A stretch of 33,257 nucleotides of DNA from an uncultured Clostridia bacterium (GTDB taxonomy: Bacteria > Bacillota > Clostridia > Peptostreptococcales > Anaerovoracaceae), in NCBI GenBank assembly GCA_934233735.1, contig CAKQGQ010000025.1, forward strand, positions 1-33,257. The letters are read 5' to 3'. The notes beneath the pieces were generated by a model, which did no database searches, was not told the DNA's origin, and worked only from the letters and a program-made list of their open reading frames with translations. This document shows, in pieces, positions 23,759 through 31,760 of this stretch. Positions within the stretch are counted from its first letter, which is position 1; each line of letters opens with the position of its first letter. The translations under genes were made by a program, and so were the position numbers.

Positions 23759-24027
23759 AAATGTATATTTACACTCCAAAATTAAAATTTGGCAACCTTG
23801 GCGTGTATATTTTTACATCTTTTCCCACTCCCTTCTTTTATTTTTAGCTCGCTTTTTATATTGGATTTTTATTCGCCTTGAAAACGTTGAAATTTCAATA
23901 CTTTATTTTTTCTCATTTTTAACACAGCAAGAGGCTTCATGCGGTTCGCTGCATGATTTTCCATTATATGTAATTAAATACACGCCAATCCTCCTAAAAA
24001 CGCAATTTGGTATGTAAATATACATTT
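23759..24027. repeat. Symmetric inverted-end element, copy C (269 bp)
   Basis: 15-bp inverted ends at 23759-23773 and 24013-24027, central TTGAAATTTCAA at 23887-23898, and the same length and inner motifs as copy B. B and C are in the same orientation and flank the metallophosphoesterase gene. Confidence 0.88.
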
Positions 24028-24092
24028 TGCCGGCAAACCGCGTGCCACACACCTGTCTTTGCTGCCCCGCATACCCACGCTGCATATAAATG

Positions 24093-24121
24093 TAAGGCCC
24101 CATTTCCTTGAAATAGAGCCT
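24093..24121 (-). other. 13-bp hairpin downstream of metK
   Basis: On the minus strand AAGGCTCTATTTC pairs (with G-U pairs) with GAAATGGGGCCTT around a 3-nt loop, 18 bp past the metK terminator. There is no T-tract. Confidence 0.4.
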
Positions 24122-24138
24122 TCATATCCATATAATGT

Positions 24139-24165
24139 AAAAACCCGCTGTTTCCAGTGGGTTTC
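24139..24165 (-). terminator. metK terminator
   Basis: On the minus strand AAACCCACTG, a GAAA tetraloop and CAGCGGGTTTTT form a stem with one mismatch and a T-tract. It lies about 110 bp past the metK stop; the gap is an odd GC-rich stretch. Confidence 0.8.
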
Positions 24166-24272
24166 TTCCTTATTATATATAGCGGCGCGCGGTGCCCCAA
24201 GCGCCTACGACCGCGCAGGTAGGTACGCGCGCCCGCACACATCGCAGACGCAGGTGCTGCGCGCAGGCGTCC

Positions 24273-25463
24273 TTACAGGCCTGCCTGCTGTCTGAGCGTT
24301 TCAGCCTTATCTGTGTGTTCCCACGGAAGGTCGATGTCGGTTCTGCCGAAGTGGCCGTAAGCCGCAGTCTGTCTGTAAATCGGTCTTCTGAGGTCTAAGT
24401 CGCGGATGATTGCTGCAGGACGCAGGTCGAAGTTCTTTTCAACCAGCTCTGCAATCTTTTCGTCGTCGATTTTGCCGGTACCGAAAGTGTCAACTAAGAT
24501 GGAGACAGGTTTTGCAACGCCGATTGCGTATGCGAGCTGGATTTCAACCTTGTCGGCGATTCCTGCTGCAACGATGTTCTTCGCTGCGTATCTTGCTGCG
24601 TAAGTTGCCGAGCGGTCAACCTTTGTAGGGTCTTTGCCGGAGAAAGCGCCGCCGCCGTGGCGAGCGTATCCGCCGTAAGTATCTACGATAATTTTACGGC
24701 CTGTCAGACCGGAGTCGCCGTGTGGTCCGCCGATTACGAAACGGCCGGTCGGATTTACATAGTACTTGGTTTCGTCGTCGAGCAGTTCAGCCGGAATGAT
24801 TGGCTTGATAACATGTTCGATGAGGTCAGCCTTGATCTGTTCCTGTGTTGCGTCCGGGTCGTGCTGCGTGGAAATCAGAATCGTATCGATTCTCTTAACC
24901 TTGTTGTCATCGTATTCCACGGTTACCTGCGTTTTTCCGTCCGGTCTGAGATAAGTCAGAGTGCCGTCTTTTCTGACATCTGTCAGTCTCTTTGCGAGCT
25001 TGTGCGCATAGGAAATCGGAGCCGGCATGAGTTCCGGAGTTTCGTTGCAGGCAAAACCGAACATCATGCCCTGGTCTCCTGCACCGATGGTGTCGATGGT
25101 TGCTTCGTCGTTTAAGCTGCCGTCCTTGTATTCGAGCGACTTGTTTACGCCCATTGCGATGTCGCCGGACTGTTCGTCGATTGCGGACAATACTGCGCAG
25201 GTGTTGCCGTCAAAACCATACTCGGAACGGTCATATCCGATGTCTAAAATTACTTTTCTTACCAGTTTAGGAATGTCTACATAGCAGTTCGTGGAAATTT
25301 CGCCCATTACCATGGCATATCCTGTCGTTGTGGTCGTTTCAGCAGCTACTCTGCCGTTCGGGTCCTTCTCAAAAATCGCGTCCAGAATCGCATCGGAAAT
25401 CTGGTCACAAAGCTTATCCGGATGACCCTCAGTTACGGATTCTGATGTAAAAAGTCTCTTCAT
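24273..25463 (-). CDS. metK: S-adenosylmethionine synthetase
   Basis: Makes SAM from methionine and ATP in the cytosol. 396 residues, the usual length. The start MKRLFTSESVTEGHPDKLCD at 25463 is preceded by AGGAGG and is preferred over one eight codons upstream. Signature motifs are GHPDKLCDQISDAILDA near the N-terminus, GAGDQGMMFGFA in the middle, and GGGAFSGKDPTKVDRSATYA as the P-loop-like motif. Transcribed alone from a consensus promoter through a SAM-I riboswitch that ends in a terminator, so high SAM should switch the gene off. Confidence 0.98.
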   Translation of the reverse strand: MKRLFTSESVTEGHPDKLCDQISDAILDAIFEKDPNGRVAAETTTTTGYAMVMGEISTNCYVDIPKLVRKVILDIGYDRSEYGFDGNTCAVLSAIDEQSGDIAMGVNKSLEYKDGSLNDEATIDTIGAGDQGMMFGFACNETPELMPAPISYAHKLAKRLTDVRKDGTLTYLRPDGKTQVTVEYDDNKVKRIDTILISTQHDPDATQEQIKADLIEHVIKPIIPAELLDDETKYYVNPTGRFVIGGPHGDSGLTGRKIIVDTYGGYARHGGGAFSGKDPTKVDRSATYAARYAAKNIVAAGIADKVEIQLAYAIGVAKPVSILVDTFGTGKIDDEKIAELVEKNFDLRPAAIIRDLDLRRPIYRQTAAYGHFGRTDIDLPWEHTDKAETLRQQAGL

Positions 25464-25504
25464 TTTATTACCTCCTGTTTTGCTCATTTCGCGTATTCAC
25501 GCAT

Positions 25505-25520
25505 CCCCAATCCTTATCCG
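25505..25520 (-). promoter_or_regulatory. Sequence complementary to the riboswitch 5' strand
   Basis: On the minus strand GATAAGGATT (25509-25518), just after the riboswitch terminator, is fully complementary over 10 bases to AATCCTTATC (25731-25740), which contains the 5' strand of helix P1. This could form a closing helix around the whole switch in read-through RNA. Confidence 0.4.
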
Positions 25521-25525
25521 AAAAA

Positions 25526-25553
25526 ACAAAAAGCCTCTCGAAAGAGAGGCTTT
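25526..25553 (-). terminator. Riboswitch-controlled terminator
   Basis: AAAGCCTCTC and GAGAGGCTTT form a perfect stem with a short loop, followed by TTTGTTTTTT on the minus strand. This is the expression platform of the SAM-I riboswitch; its 5' arm can alternatively pair with GAGG of the P1 3' strand. Confidence 0.92.
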
Positions 25554-25569
25554 GATTTTTGCAATCGTT

Positions 25570-25737
25570 CCTCATCTTTCAGAAAATTTTCTTGAGAAAA
25601 AACTCTGTAGGATTTAGCACCTTTTTTGCTCCGTCATCTGCATAGGCTGCGCACAACTCGCGCAAGTTCTGCTAAAGGCAAAGCATCTAGGTTGCCGGGC
25701 TTCACAGGGCCTATTCCCTCAGCCGCTCTTGATAAGG
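25570..25737 (-). ncRNA. SAM-I (S-box) riboswitch aptamer
   Basis: On the minus strand the P1 strands CCTTATC (25731-25737) and GATGAGG (25570-25576) pair. Between them are the conserved S-box words CAAGAGCGGCTGAGGGA, GGCCCTGTGAAGCCCGGCAA and GGTGCTAAATCC. It controls the downstream metK terminator in response to SAM. Confidence 0.95.
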
Positions 25738-25800
25738 ATTAAATTTTAACTTCCGCGCTCTGCGCTGTCCGCAAAACGCATAAATTTTGTTCTTCGTTTT

Positions 25801-25828
25801 ATTATATACCCTTTAATTTACTTGTCAA
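25801..25828 (-). promoter_or_regulatory. metK promoter
   Basis: On the minus strand a perfect TTGACA (25823-25828) and a perfect TATAAT (25801-25806) with 16-bp spacing. The -35 box overlaps that of the divergent promoter at 25822. Confidence 0.85.
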
Positions 25829-25850
25829 TCACTTTTAAATAAGTTATACT
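25822..25850 (+). promoter_or_regulatory. Divergent promoter for the unknown gene at 25929
   Basis: TTGTCA (25822-25827), 17-bp spacer, TATACT (25845-25850). The -35 overlaps the metK -35, so the two polymerases should compete. Confidence 0.65.
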
Positions 25851-25928
25851 GAAAATACGAAAAAGAAGGAACTTTGTCGCTTTTACGGCGGGAAAAAATT
25901 AGAATACAGATTGGATAGAATATAAAAT

Positions 25929-27203
25929 ATGGAAATAATAAATCAAAGCCCCCTGCGGCTTTTAAAAGGCGGTCTTTCCGAAACGGCTTCGGACAGCCGT
26001 AAAGAGTTTGCTGATGCATACATAACCGACACCCGTCTGATGGGTGTGACTTGTCTCAGAATCCACTGGATTCTGCCGGAGAATGCTTTGCGAACACATT
26101 TTTATCAATTTTTTTACTTTGATGCAGAGGAATCCGGTTTAGAGAATTACGAGTCTTTTCTTTGCGGCTCGGAGGGAGAGGCTCAGGATTGGCTGAGAGA
26201 AACGGAAGCACGGCTTATGGGCGGTCTTGGCGGCAAAAAAAATGCGCTCACGGAACGCGAAGCTCGCTTTCTGGTGCAGACCTATGTTGATTTTAACCTG
26301 AATCACAAGCTCACGCTTCCCCAAAAATCGACAGAATTCGACTTTTTGCTCATGCCCCGCATTGATATTTCTGATGTGGAATATTATGTTTTAATGTGCA
26401 AGCAATGCCCACTCATCAACTCCCCTTACCAGGTTATCAACTATTTTCTGATGCGTTGTATCGGAAGGGATTTTTCGGCGGCAAAGCTTCTTATAAAAAA
26501 CTATGTGCGCACGGACCTCTTTTCAGAGTTTCCGGCTGCAAGTCTTTTGCGAAATGTGATTGGCGAAGACATGGATGCACAGAGTGGGAGCAATACGGAT
26601 TACTATGCTACCGACGAGGACAAAGATTTCGGGACATTTCAGACGCGTAAAGCTTATATTTGCGAGTCTTTGATTGAATTCGGCGGAAAGTATTTTTTGC
26701 TGATGACCCGGGTGACGCTGGACCACCTGAAAGTCGTAAAATATGAACGGCTTTCCTCTTTCGGCATTTCGCTTTGGGAGGCATCGCTGGTTTTGAGCGC
26801 GCCCGAATATGTCAGCGTATATGATATCGTTATTGAGGGAATCGATGTTAACCGCCGCACCATCCCTCATTTAAACGACGCCATGATTCATGAGCACGAA
26901 AGCGGACGGATGTTTATGGTTTTCTATCCGAACAACGATCATGTAAAAAGAAAAGAGTACCGGCTGAGCGACGATGTCTTCGGGATGTGTTTTGTCTCCG
27001 AAGGCGGTCAGCTCATTATCATTTCCAATATGCGCCAAAATGTTTCGACGCTGGAGCGGGAATTCAAGTCATCCATGATTTCACCGGTACTTGCACCCAC
27101 CGCAAAATATGAGTTTAATCATGCGGTCTTTAAAAATTTTATAGACAGCGGTTTTGACGACTTCGAGGATTTCGTGCAGGCAATCAGCATGCACGAGGAT
27201 TAA
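25929..27203 (+). CDS. Conserved-looking protein of unknown function
   Basis: 424 residues, cytosolic by appearance: no signal peptide and no clear membrane helix. I do not recognise a family. Visible features are a run of alternating acidic and aromatic segments (FYFDAEESGLENYESF), a possible small helical domain (about 60-200), and a C-terminal half with repeated beta-like strands (YVSVYDIVIEGIDVN, GRMFMVFYPN). No catalytic motif stands out. The start at ATG 25929 has only a weak ribosome binding site (GGATAG). It is transcribed divergently from metK from an overlapping promoter, and converges on the next gene with 23 bp between stops. Codon use is like its neighbours. Confidence 0.8.
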   Translation: MEIINQSPLRLLKGGLSETASDSRKEFADAYITDTRLMGVTCLRIHWILPENALRTHFYQFFYFDAEESGLENYESFLCGSEGEAQDWLRETEARLMGGLGGKKNALTEREARFLVQTYVDFNLNHKLTLPQKSTEFDFLLMPRIDISDVEYYVLMCKQCPLINSPYQVINYFLMRCIGRDFSAAKLLIKNYVRTDLFSEFPAASLLRNVIGEDMDAQSGSNTDYYATDEDKDFGTFQTRKAYICESLIEFGGKYFLLMTRVTLDHLKVVKYERLSSFGISLWEASLVLSAPEYVSVYDIVIEGIDVNRRTIPHLNDAMIHEHESGRMFMVFYPNNDHVKRKEYRLSDDVFGMCFVSEGGQLIIISNMRQNVSTLEREFKSSMISPVLAPTAKYEFNHAVFKNFIDSGFDDFEDFVQAISMHED

Positions 27204-27226
27204 GCCTCTAAGACTAATCACGAGGA

Positions 27227-27862
27227 CTACTCTTGATTAGGCGCACAATCCGAATCTGACGCGCAGCCTGCGCAGGAACTTGCCGTGCATCCGCTGCATG
27301 GGCTTTCTTCATCTTGAGCGGAATCCCCAAAGCACGCATCGTTTATATCGTCTGCTTCATCGCCAAAGCATGCATCATCTGCATCTGCGCCGCAGCATCC
27401 ATCAGCAAAATCATCGCCGTAGAATTTTTCAATTCCGGCGAGTTTTTTGTCGATTGCAACGGTTTTACGCACCAGCACGAAGAACATCAGAAGACATTCA
27501 TACGAAACACGTGCGATGATATTCCCCAGAACAATCAGGAAAATTCCTGAGAAAAACCCGCCCAAAACGATTTTCGTAAGGCCGACAAGCGTCACCACGC
27601 AGACCGTAATCACATAGAAAAGGCGGATAATATCTTCTGTATAAAACCGATTCACATTCAGGAAATCATAAAGCTTGCCCTTGACCCCTGTGAATTTTCC
27701 TTCATTTTTTCTTTGCAGCACGGTGAAGAACAAAACCACACCTAAGATGATCGCAAGCACCCCCACAATCAGGCAAATCAGCGCACTCGTTGTATATACG
27801 CCAAACCCGCTCACCAGCATTTCGGGTATATTCGATATCCCGTAATAATCATTATAATACAT
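27227..27862 (-). CDS. Small membrane protein with Cys/Asp-rich tail
   Basis: 211 residues. There are about four hydrophobic segments (roughly 20-50, 80-100, 100-130). The last 60 residues are an unusual acidic, cysteine-rich tail with nine cysteines: GCCGADADDACFGD, a near-repeat DDINDACFGD, then SPCSGCTASSCAGCASDSDC. The tail resembles a metal- or redox-binding appendage and is probably cytosolic, but this is a guess. The ATG at 27862 follows GGAGGT and is driven by the promoter at 27939. Single gene. Confidence 0.8.
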   Translation of the reverse strand: MYYNDYYGISNIPEMLVSGFGVYTTSALICLIVGVLAIILGVVLFFTVLQRKNEGKFTGVKGKLYDFLNVNRFYTEDIIRLFYVITVCVVTLVGLTKIVLGGFFSGIFLIVLGNIIARVSYECLLMFFVLVRKTVAIDKKLAGIEKFYGDDFADGCCGADADDACFGDEADDINDACFGDSAQDEESPCSGCTASSCAGCASDSDCAPNQE

Positions 27863-27938
27863 TCCTTATACCTCCCTGTTTCAATTTCATGGAATTTTAT
27901 GGGATTCTATGGAAAACTCCCTTAAAAACCATGTAGTC

Positions 27939-27966
27939 ATTGTAACATTTTGTCGAATTATGTCAA
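27939..27966 (-). promoter_or_regulatory. Promoter of the Cys-tail membrane protein
   Basis: On the minus strand TTGACA (27961-27966), 16-bp spacer, TACAAT (27939-27944). Confidence 0.7.
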
Positions 27967-28036
27967 CCCCTGTTCGCAAAACCGGCAAACACTTTTCAAC
28001 ATCGGTTAAAGGTTAAAGTTTCAAGCTTCAAGCGAT

Positions 28037-28169
28037 TTATCCACAGATTCAAGTGCGATTGTATACAATTTCATCCTCATAGGCTTGTGGATAACTTTGC
28101 ACTTCATTTCGTTTGAAATTTCAATGTGTTTCATAGGTTTTGTTTTTTGTCAATAGTAAGTTATCCACA
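28037..28169. promoter_or_regulatory. Cluster of three perfect DnaA boxes
   Basis: TTATCCACA at 28037-28045 (plus), 28086-28094 (minus) and 28161-28169 (plus) in an AT-rich intergenic region of about 330 bp. The consensus is exact in all three. No dnaA or dnaN nearby, so this is not the usual chromosomal origin; a DnaA-titration or DnaA-regulated site is more likely. Confidence 0.7.
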
Positions 28170-28192
28170 GATTTTTTTGATAAAAATTGTAA

Positions 28193-29113
28193 TTATTTCG
28201 CATTGTTCGCGCTGTCTCTGATTTCCATTTTTTTATTCATTTCCAAGCATAAAATTTCATTAACGCCCTGCCAAATCGCCTTCGACAAAACCTGTTGATA
28301 TTCCGCGGTTTTCAGTTTCTCTGCCTCCTGAGGATTGGACAAGAATCCACATTCTGCCAGTATCATGTTTCCTGTGGAATTTTTGAAAAGCAGGATGTCA
28401 TTCTTCGCCATTGCGGCGCGCTCCCGTCCGTCGGAAATGTTGGTTTCAAGGGATTTCTGTACTGCCTCCGCAAAAGTTTTGCTCGTAATTCTGCTTAGCG
28501 AATTCTCCGCTTGAACATCCGTTCCTGCCTCCTGATTCTTTGGATAAAAAACCTGCGCTCCGTATACATTTTCATTCTGCGGAAAACTATTCAAATGAAT
28601 CGAAATCGCCAGCGTCACCCCCGGCTGCTGCATAATTTCCTTGCGGCGCTTTAAATCCTCCCGCTTTTTTTCGCGAATCGTCCGCCCATCGTCAGTATAC
28701 AGTCCTGCATCGCTCTCTCTTGTCAAAAGAACCTCCGCCGGGTACTGCCGTATCTCCTCTGCCAGATATTCCGCAATCGCAAGGTTTATATCTTTTTCCT
28801 GCGTGCCGTCCTTTGCCGATGCACCGCCGTCCATGCCGCCGTGCCCGGCATCAATGACAATCAGCGGCCTTGCCGCAGCCGGGGCCGCGGCGCCCGCTGC
28901 GGTCGCACCCGACCACGCTTCGCTGCTAAATCCATTCGCCCGGTGCAGCACATCGCTCGCGGCGCTGCCGCCGCCTGATTGGCCTAGGTCTTCGCCGGGA
29001 GCATTGCCGCCAACTGACCGGCCTGGGTCTTCGCCGGGAGCGAAGACCCAGGCGGCCGCCCCTGCCGCAAGACAAAAGCTCACTAAAAAAGTCAAGATAT
29101 CTTTCTTCTTCAC
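28193..29113 (-). CDS. N-acetylmuramoyl-L-alanine amidase (Amidase_3, CwlD-like)
   Basis: 306 residues. Cleaves the amide bond between muramic acid and the peptide in peptidoglycan, outside the membrane. The N-terminal helix (about 5-25) is a signal anchor. The Amidase_3 domain (about 83-290) shows its zinc ligands His91 (IDAGHGG), Glu106 (TQEKDINL) and the His of SIHLN, and the catalytic Glu of ILAECGFLSN. Between anchor and domain is a GC-rich linker (26-80) with a repeated APGED(P/L)G(R/Q)S unit. Its DNA includes a perfect 14-bp inverted repeat at 29021-29053. The start is a GTG at 29113 after AGGTGG. CwlD of sporulating relatives makes muramic-lactam in spore cortex; whether this organism sporulates cannot be told here. 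Confidence 0.9.
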   Translation of the reverse strand: MKKKDILTFLVSFCLAAGAAAWVFAPGEDPGRSVGGNAPGEDLGQSGGGSAASDVLHRANGFSSEAWSGATAAGAAAPAAARPLIVIDAGHGGMDGGASAKDGTQEKDINLAIAEYLAEEIRQYPAEVLLTRESDAGLYTDDGRTIREKKREDLKRRKEIMQQPGVTLAISIHLNSFPQNENVYGAQVFYPKNQEAGTDVQAENSLSRITSKTFAEAVQKSLETNISDGRERAAMAKNDILLFKNSTGNMILAECGFLSNPQEAEKLKTAEYQQVLSKAIWQGVNEILCLEMNKKMEIRDSANNAK

Positions 29114-29281
29114 ATAACCACCTCTCGCGCCTTCCCGCGCACTACTCTTTTTATAAATTAATGTACGCAGCAGGGCTTGTATGGTATTCCGATGTTTTTC
29201 AAAGACTTGGGAAAGACCTCTGAAAGGTTTTCAAAACTCTTTTGAATTCTTTGGAATGGCATTAGAATATGTTATCATGCG

Positions 29282-30220
29282 TTATCCAAGCGCCACATCA
29301 AGCAGCATCATGACTGCGAAACCGCCCATAATCCCGAGCGTCGGCGCAAACGAGCCTTCCGCTCTTCCTTCCTGACACTGCGGAATCAGCTCATGTACCG
29401 CCACGAGCACCATCGCTCCAGCTGCAAAGGCAAGCGCATACGGCAGCATGGTCTGTACATGTATGACCAATGCCGCGCCGATAACTCCGCTGATCGGCTC
29501 TACCAAAGCGGTCGCCTGCCCTATCAAAAAACATTTCATGCGCGAAAAACCTTCTCTTCGCAGCGGCACCGAAACTGCAGCCCCCTCGGGGAAATTCTGA
29601 ATGCCGATGCCGACCGCAATGCTGAGCGCTCCCATCAGCGCCTCGGTACTGTGCCCGCTCTGACTCAGAGCGCCGAACGCAACGCCGACCGCCAGCCCTT
29701 CCGGAATATTGTGAAGCGTTATGGAAATCACAAGCAGAACCGCGCGGCTGATTCCTTTTTTCTGCCTGCCTCCGTTTCGGACATTGTGCGTGCGTCCGGC
29801 GGCTGCATTGCCTGCGAGTTTGGCTGACTGTTCTGCTTCGCCACCCTTCAAACGCTCGGCGCACTCCAAATTCCCTGTGCTGTCCGTGACTTCCGAGCAG
29901 TCCGATTCGCCTGCAAGCGACCGCTGGCCAATTTTTCGGATAACTTTATCGCAAAGCCACATAAATCCGGTTCCCGCAAGAAATCCGCTCACTGCAACAA
30001 ACCATGGCGGAACACTTAAATAGGTTTCCGCTCGTTCTATCGCGGGCTCCAGTAAAGACCAGAAGCTCGCCGCAATCATGACGCCCGCCGAAAAGCCGAA
30101 CATCAGATTCATCGCTTTTGGGTTGGCGTTCTTAAAAAATGCAACGGTTGCTGCGCCCATGGCCGTGATAAACCATGTGCAAAGCGTCGCCGCAAACGCT
30201 AAAAGTATTACATTTTGCAT
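29282..30220 (-). CDS. ZIP-family divalent metal transporter (ZupT-like)
   Basis: 312 residues from ATG 30220 (MQNVILLAFAATLCTWF), with GAGGTG upstream; a longer in-frame extension to 30337 lacks a ribosome binding site. Imports zinc or related metals across the membrane. Eight helices are readable. Helix IV carries HNIPEGLAVG (His170, Asn171, Pro173, Glu174) and helix V GIQNFPEGAAV, the binuclear metal site of ZIP proteins. The loop between helices III and IV (about 102-157) is long and low in complexity, not His-rich as in many ZIPs. Single gene, divergent from the alanyl-tRNA editing gene. Confidence 0.9.
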   Translation of the reverse strand: MQNVILLAFAATLCTWFITAMGAATVAFFKNANPKAMNLMFGFSAGVMIAASFWSLLEPAIERAETYLSVPPWFVAVSGFLAGTGFMWLCDKVIRKIGQRSLAGESDCSEVTDSTGNLECAERLKGGEAEQSAKLAGNAAAGRTHNVRNGGRQKKGISRAVLLVISITLHNIPEGLAVGVAFGALSQSGHSTEALMGALSIAVGIGIQNFPEGAAVSVPLRREGFSRMKCFLIGQATALVEPISGVIGAALVIHVQTMLPYALAFAAGAMVLVAVHELIPQCQEGRAEGSFAPTLGIMGGFAVMMLLDVALG

Positions 30221-30410
30221 AATTTTACACCTCTTATTTACTATTCCATGATATGCGGCGGGCGTGTCCTGCGTGACACGCTTCCGGCCGCAGCCCACTG
30301 ACTTCTGTCTGCCCGCCGCCTTTCGCAAGCAGGCCATCGACTCCAGCCTGAAGAAAGCGCTGTTTTTTCTGTGGATTTTGTGCTATACTCGGCAGTAGGA
30401 GGAAAAAAAC

Positions 30411-31751
30411 ATGCAAACAATTAGATTATTCAAAGAAGATGTATATAAAAAGGAAGCTTCCGCTAAAGTCACTTCGGTGGCGGAGCGCGACGGCAAAACG
30501 ATTGTGACTCTCGACCGCACAATCTTCTTCCCAACCGGAGGCGGGCAGACCTGTGACCTCGGCACGATTGCCGGAATCCCTGTCGTGGATGTGTATGAAT
30601 ACGAAGACGAGATCTATCACCAACTGGAAGGCGGCGGCACAGCTGCCGCGCACCCTGCACTTGCGGCCGGCGATGAAGTCACACTCGAACTTGACTGGGC
30701 GCGTCGTTTTGACAATATGCAGCGTCACTGCGGCGAACATATTTTGACCGGAATCTTTTATCGCGAATGGGGCGGCATCAACCGCGGCTTCCACATGGGC
30801 GATGACTACATGACCATCGACATCGCGCTCGAGGGGGAAGCCCGCGTCGATTCGCTGACCTGGGAAATGTGCCTGGAAGCCGAACGCTTGACGAACGAAG
30901 TCATCACGGCGGACCTTCCGATGATTACCCGCCACTTCGATACCTTTGAGGAAGCGGCAAAAGAGCCGATGCGCAAAAAACTCACCGTCGAACGCGACAT
31001 CACGCTTGTCGGCATCGGCAAGCCTGAGTATGACTGGGGCTGCGTAGCCTGCTGCGGCACCCACCCTGCCACAACCGGGCAGGTAGGTCTTGTTAAAATC
31101 TTCAAACTCGAGCACAACAAAGGCATGTACCGCATTTACTTCGAAGCGGGGCGCCGTGCTTTCGAAAAATATCAGCAGCAATTTGAGGCGCTGAACACGC
31201 TTTGCGGGAAACTAAGCGCGGGCACCGACGATGTCCTCGACAAATTCCTCAGCCTGCAGGAGAAGAACAAGGAAGTCAGAAATCAGCTTCACTTCCTGAA
31301 AAAAGATGTCCTCGCAAAAGAAACTGAATCCATACTCGCAGAACTCTCAGCATCGGCCGGCACTTCGGCGGCCAGCTCCGGCACCAAAGCCGCTACACAT
31401 GCAGGTCCTGCTTCGGCTGCCGGCGGTGGTGGTGCGCGTTCCGATTCAGCTTCCGCCGAGCCGACGCTTCCTGTGCGGAAATACAGCCTGCTGACTTTGG
31501 ATGACCTCGTCAGCCTGTCCCGTGAAATCGGCCCGGCCGTCAAGAAAATTTATTTTCTCGTACATGAGCCGAGCCACACCGTTCTGCTCGTTTCCGACGG
31601 CAAAAAAACTGACTGCGGCAAACTCGTCAAAGAAAATGCTTCTATATATAATGGCAAAGGCGGCGGCAATCAAACCATGGCGCGCGCTATCTTCACGAAG
31701 GACGAATATGTCGACACGTTTATCGACTTAATCGAAAAACATTTGCGGTAA
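30411..31751 (+). CDS. Alanyl-tRNA editing protein (AlaX-L type)
   Basis: 446 residues. A free-standing AlaRS editing domain that hydrolyses mischarged Ser- or Gly-tRNA(Ala). The N-terminal beta-barrel has FFPTGGGQTCDLG. The zinc motifs are His106-x3-His110 (RHCGEH) and Cys-x3-His in CVACCGTHPATTGQ (about 211-218). A coiled coil (about 245-312) leads to a C-terminal DHHA1 domain with GKGGGNQTMARA. Residues 313-354, between coiled coil and DHHA1, are an Ala/Gly/Ser-rich GC-rich insertion. The ATG at 30411 is preceded by AGGAGG, and a -10 like TATACT lies about 20 bp upstream. Confidence 0.92.
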   Translation: MQTIRLFKEDVYKKEASAKVTSVAERDGKTIVTLDRTIFFPTGGGQTCDLGTIAGIPVVDVYEYEDEIYHQLEGGGTAAAHPALAAGDEVTLELDWARRFDNMQRHCGEHILTGIFYREWGGINRGFHMGDDYMTIDIALEGEARVDSLTWEMCLEAERLTNEVITADLPMITRHFDTFEEAAKEPMRKKLTVERDITLVGIGKPEYDWGCVACCGTHPATTGQVGLVKIFKLEHNKGMYRIYFEAGRRAFEKYQQQFEALNTLCGKLSAGTDDVLDKFLSLQEKNKEVRNQLHFLKKDVLAKETESILAELSASAGTSAASSGTKAATHAGPASAAGGGGARSDSASAEPTLPVRKYSLLTLDDLVSLSREIGPAVKKIYFLVHEPSHTVLLVSDGKKTDCGKLVKENASIYNGKGGGNQTMARAIFTKDEYVDTFIDLIEKHLR

Positions 31752-31760
31752 ATTGTAATG

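Noticed and set aside
27211..27240. CTAATCA/TGATTAG inverted repeat between converging genes as a bidirectional terminator
   Set aside because: Short 7-bp stem, 13-nt loop and no T-tract on either side; too weak to call.
28020..28190. Chromosomal replication origin
   Set aside because: DnaA boxes are perfect, but dnaA, dnaN, recF or gyr genes are absent from the neighbourhood; reported only as a DnaA-box cluster.
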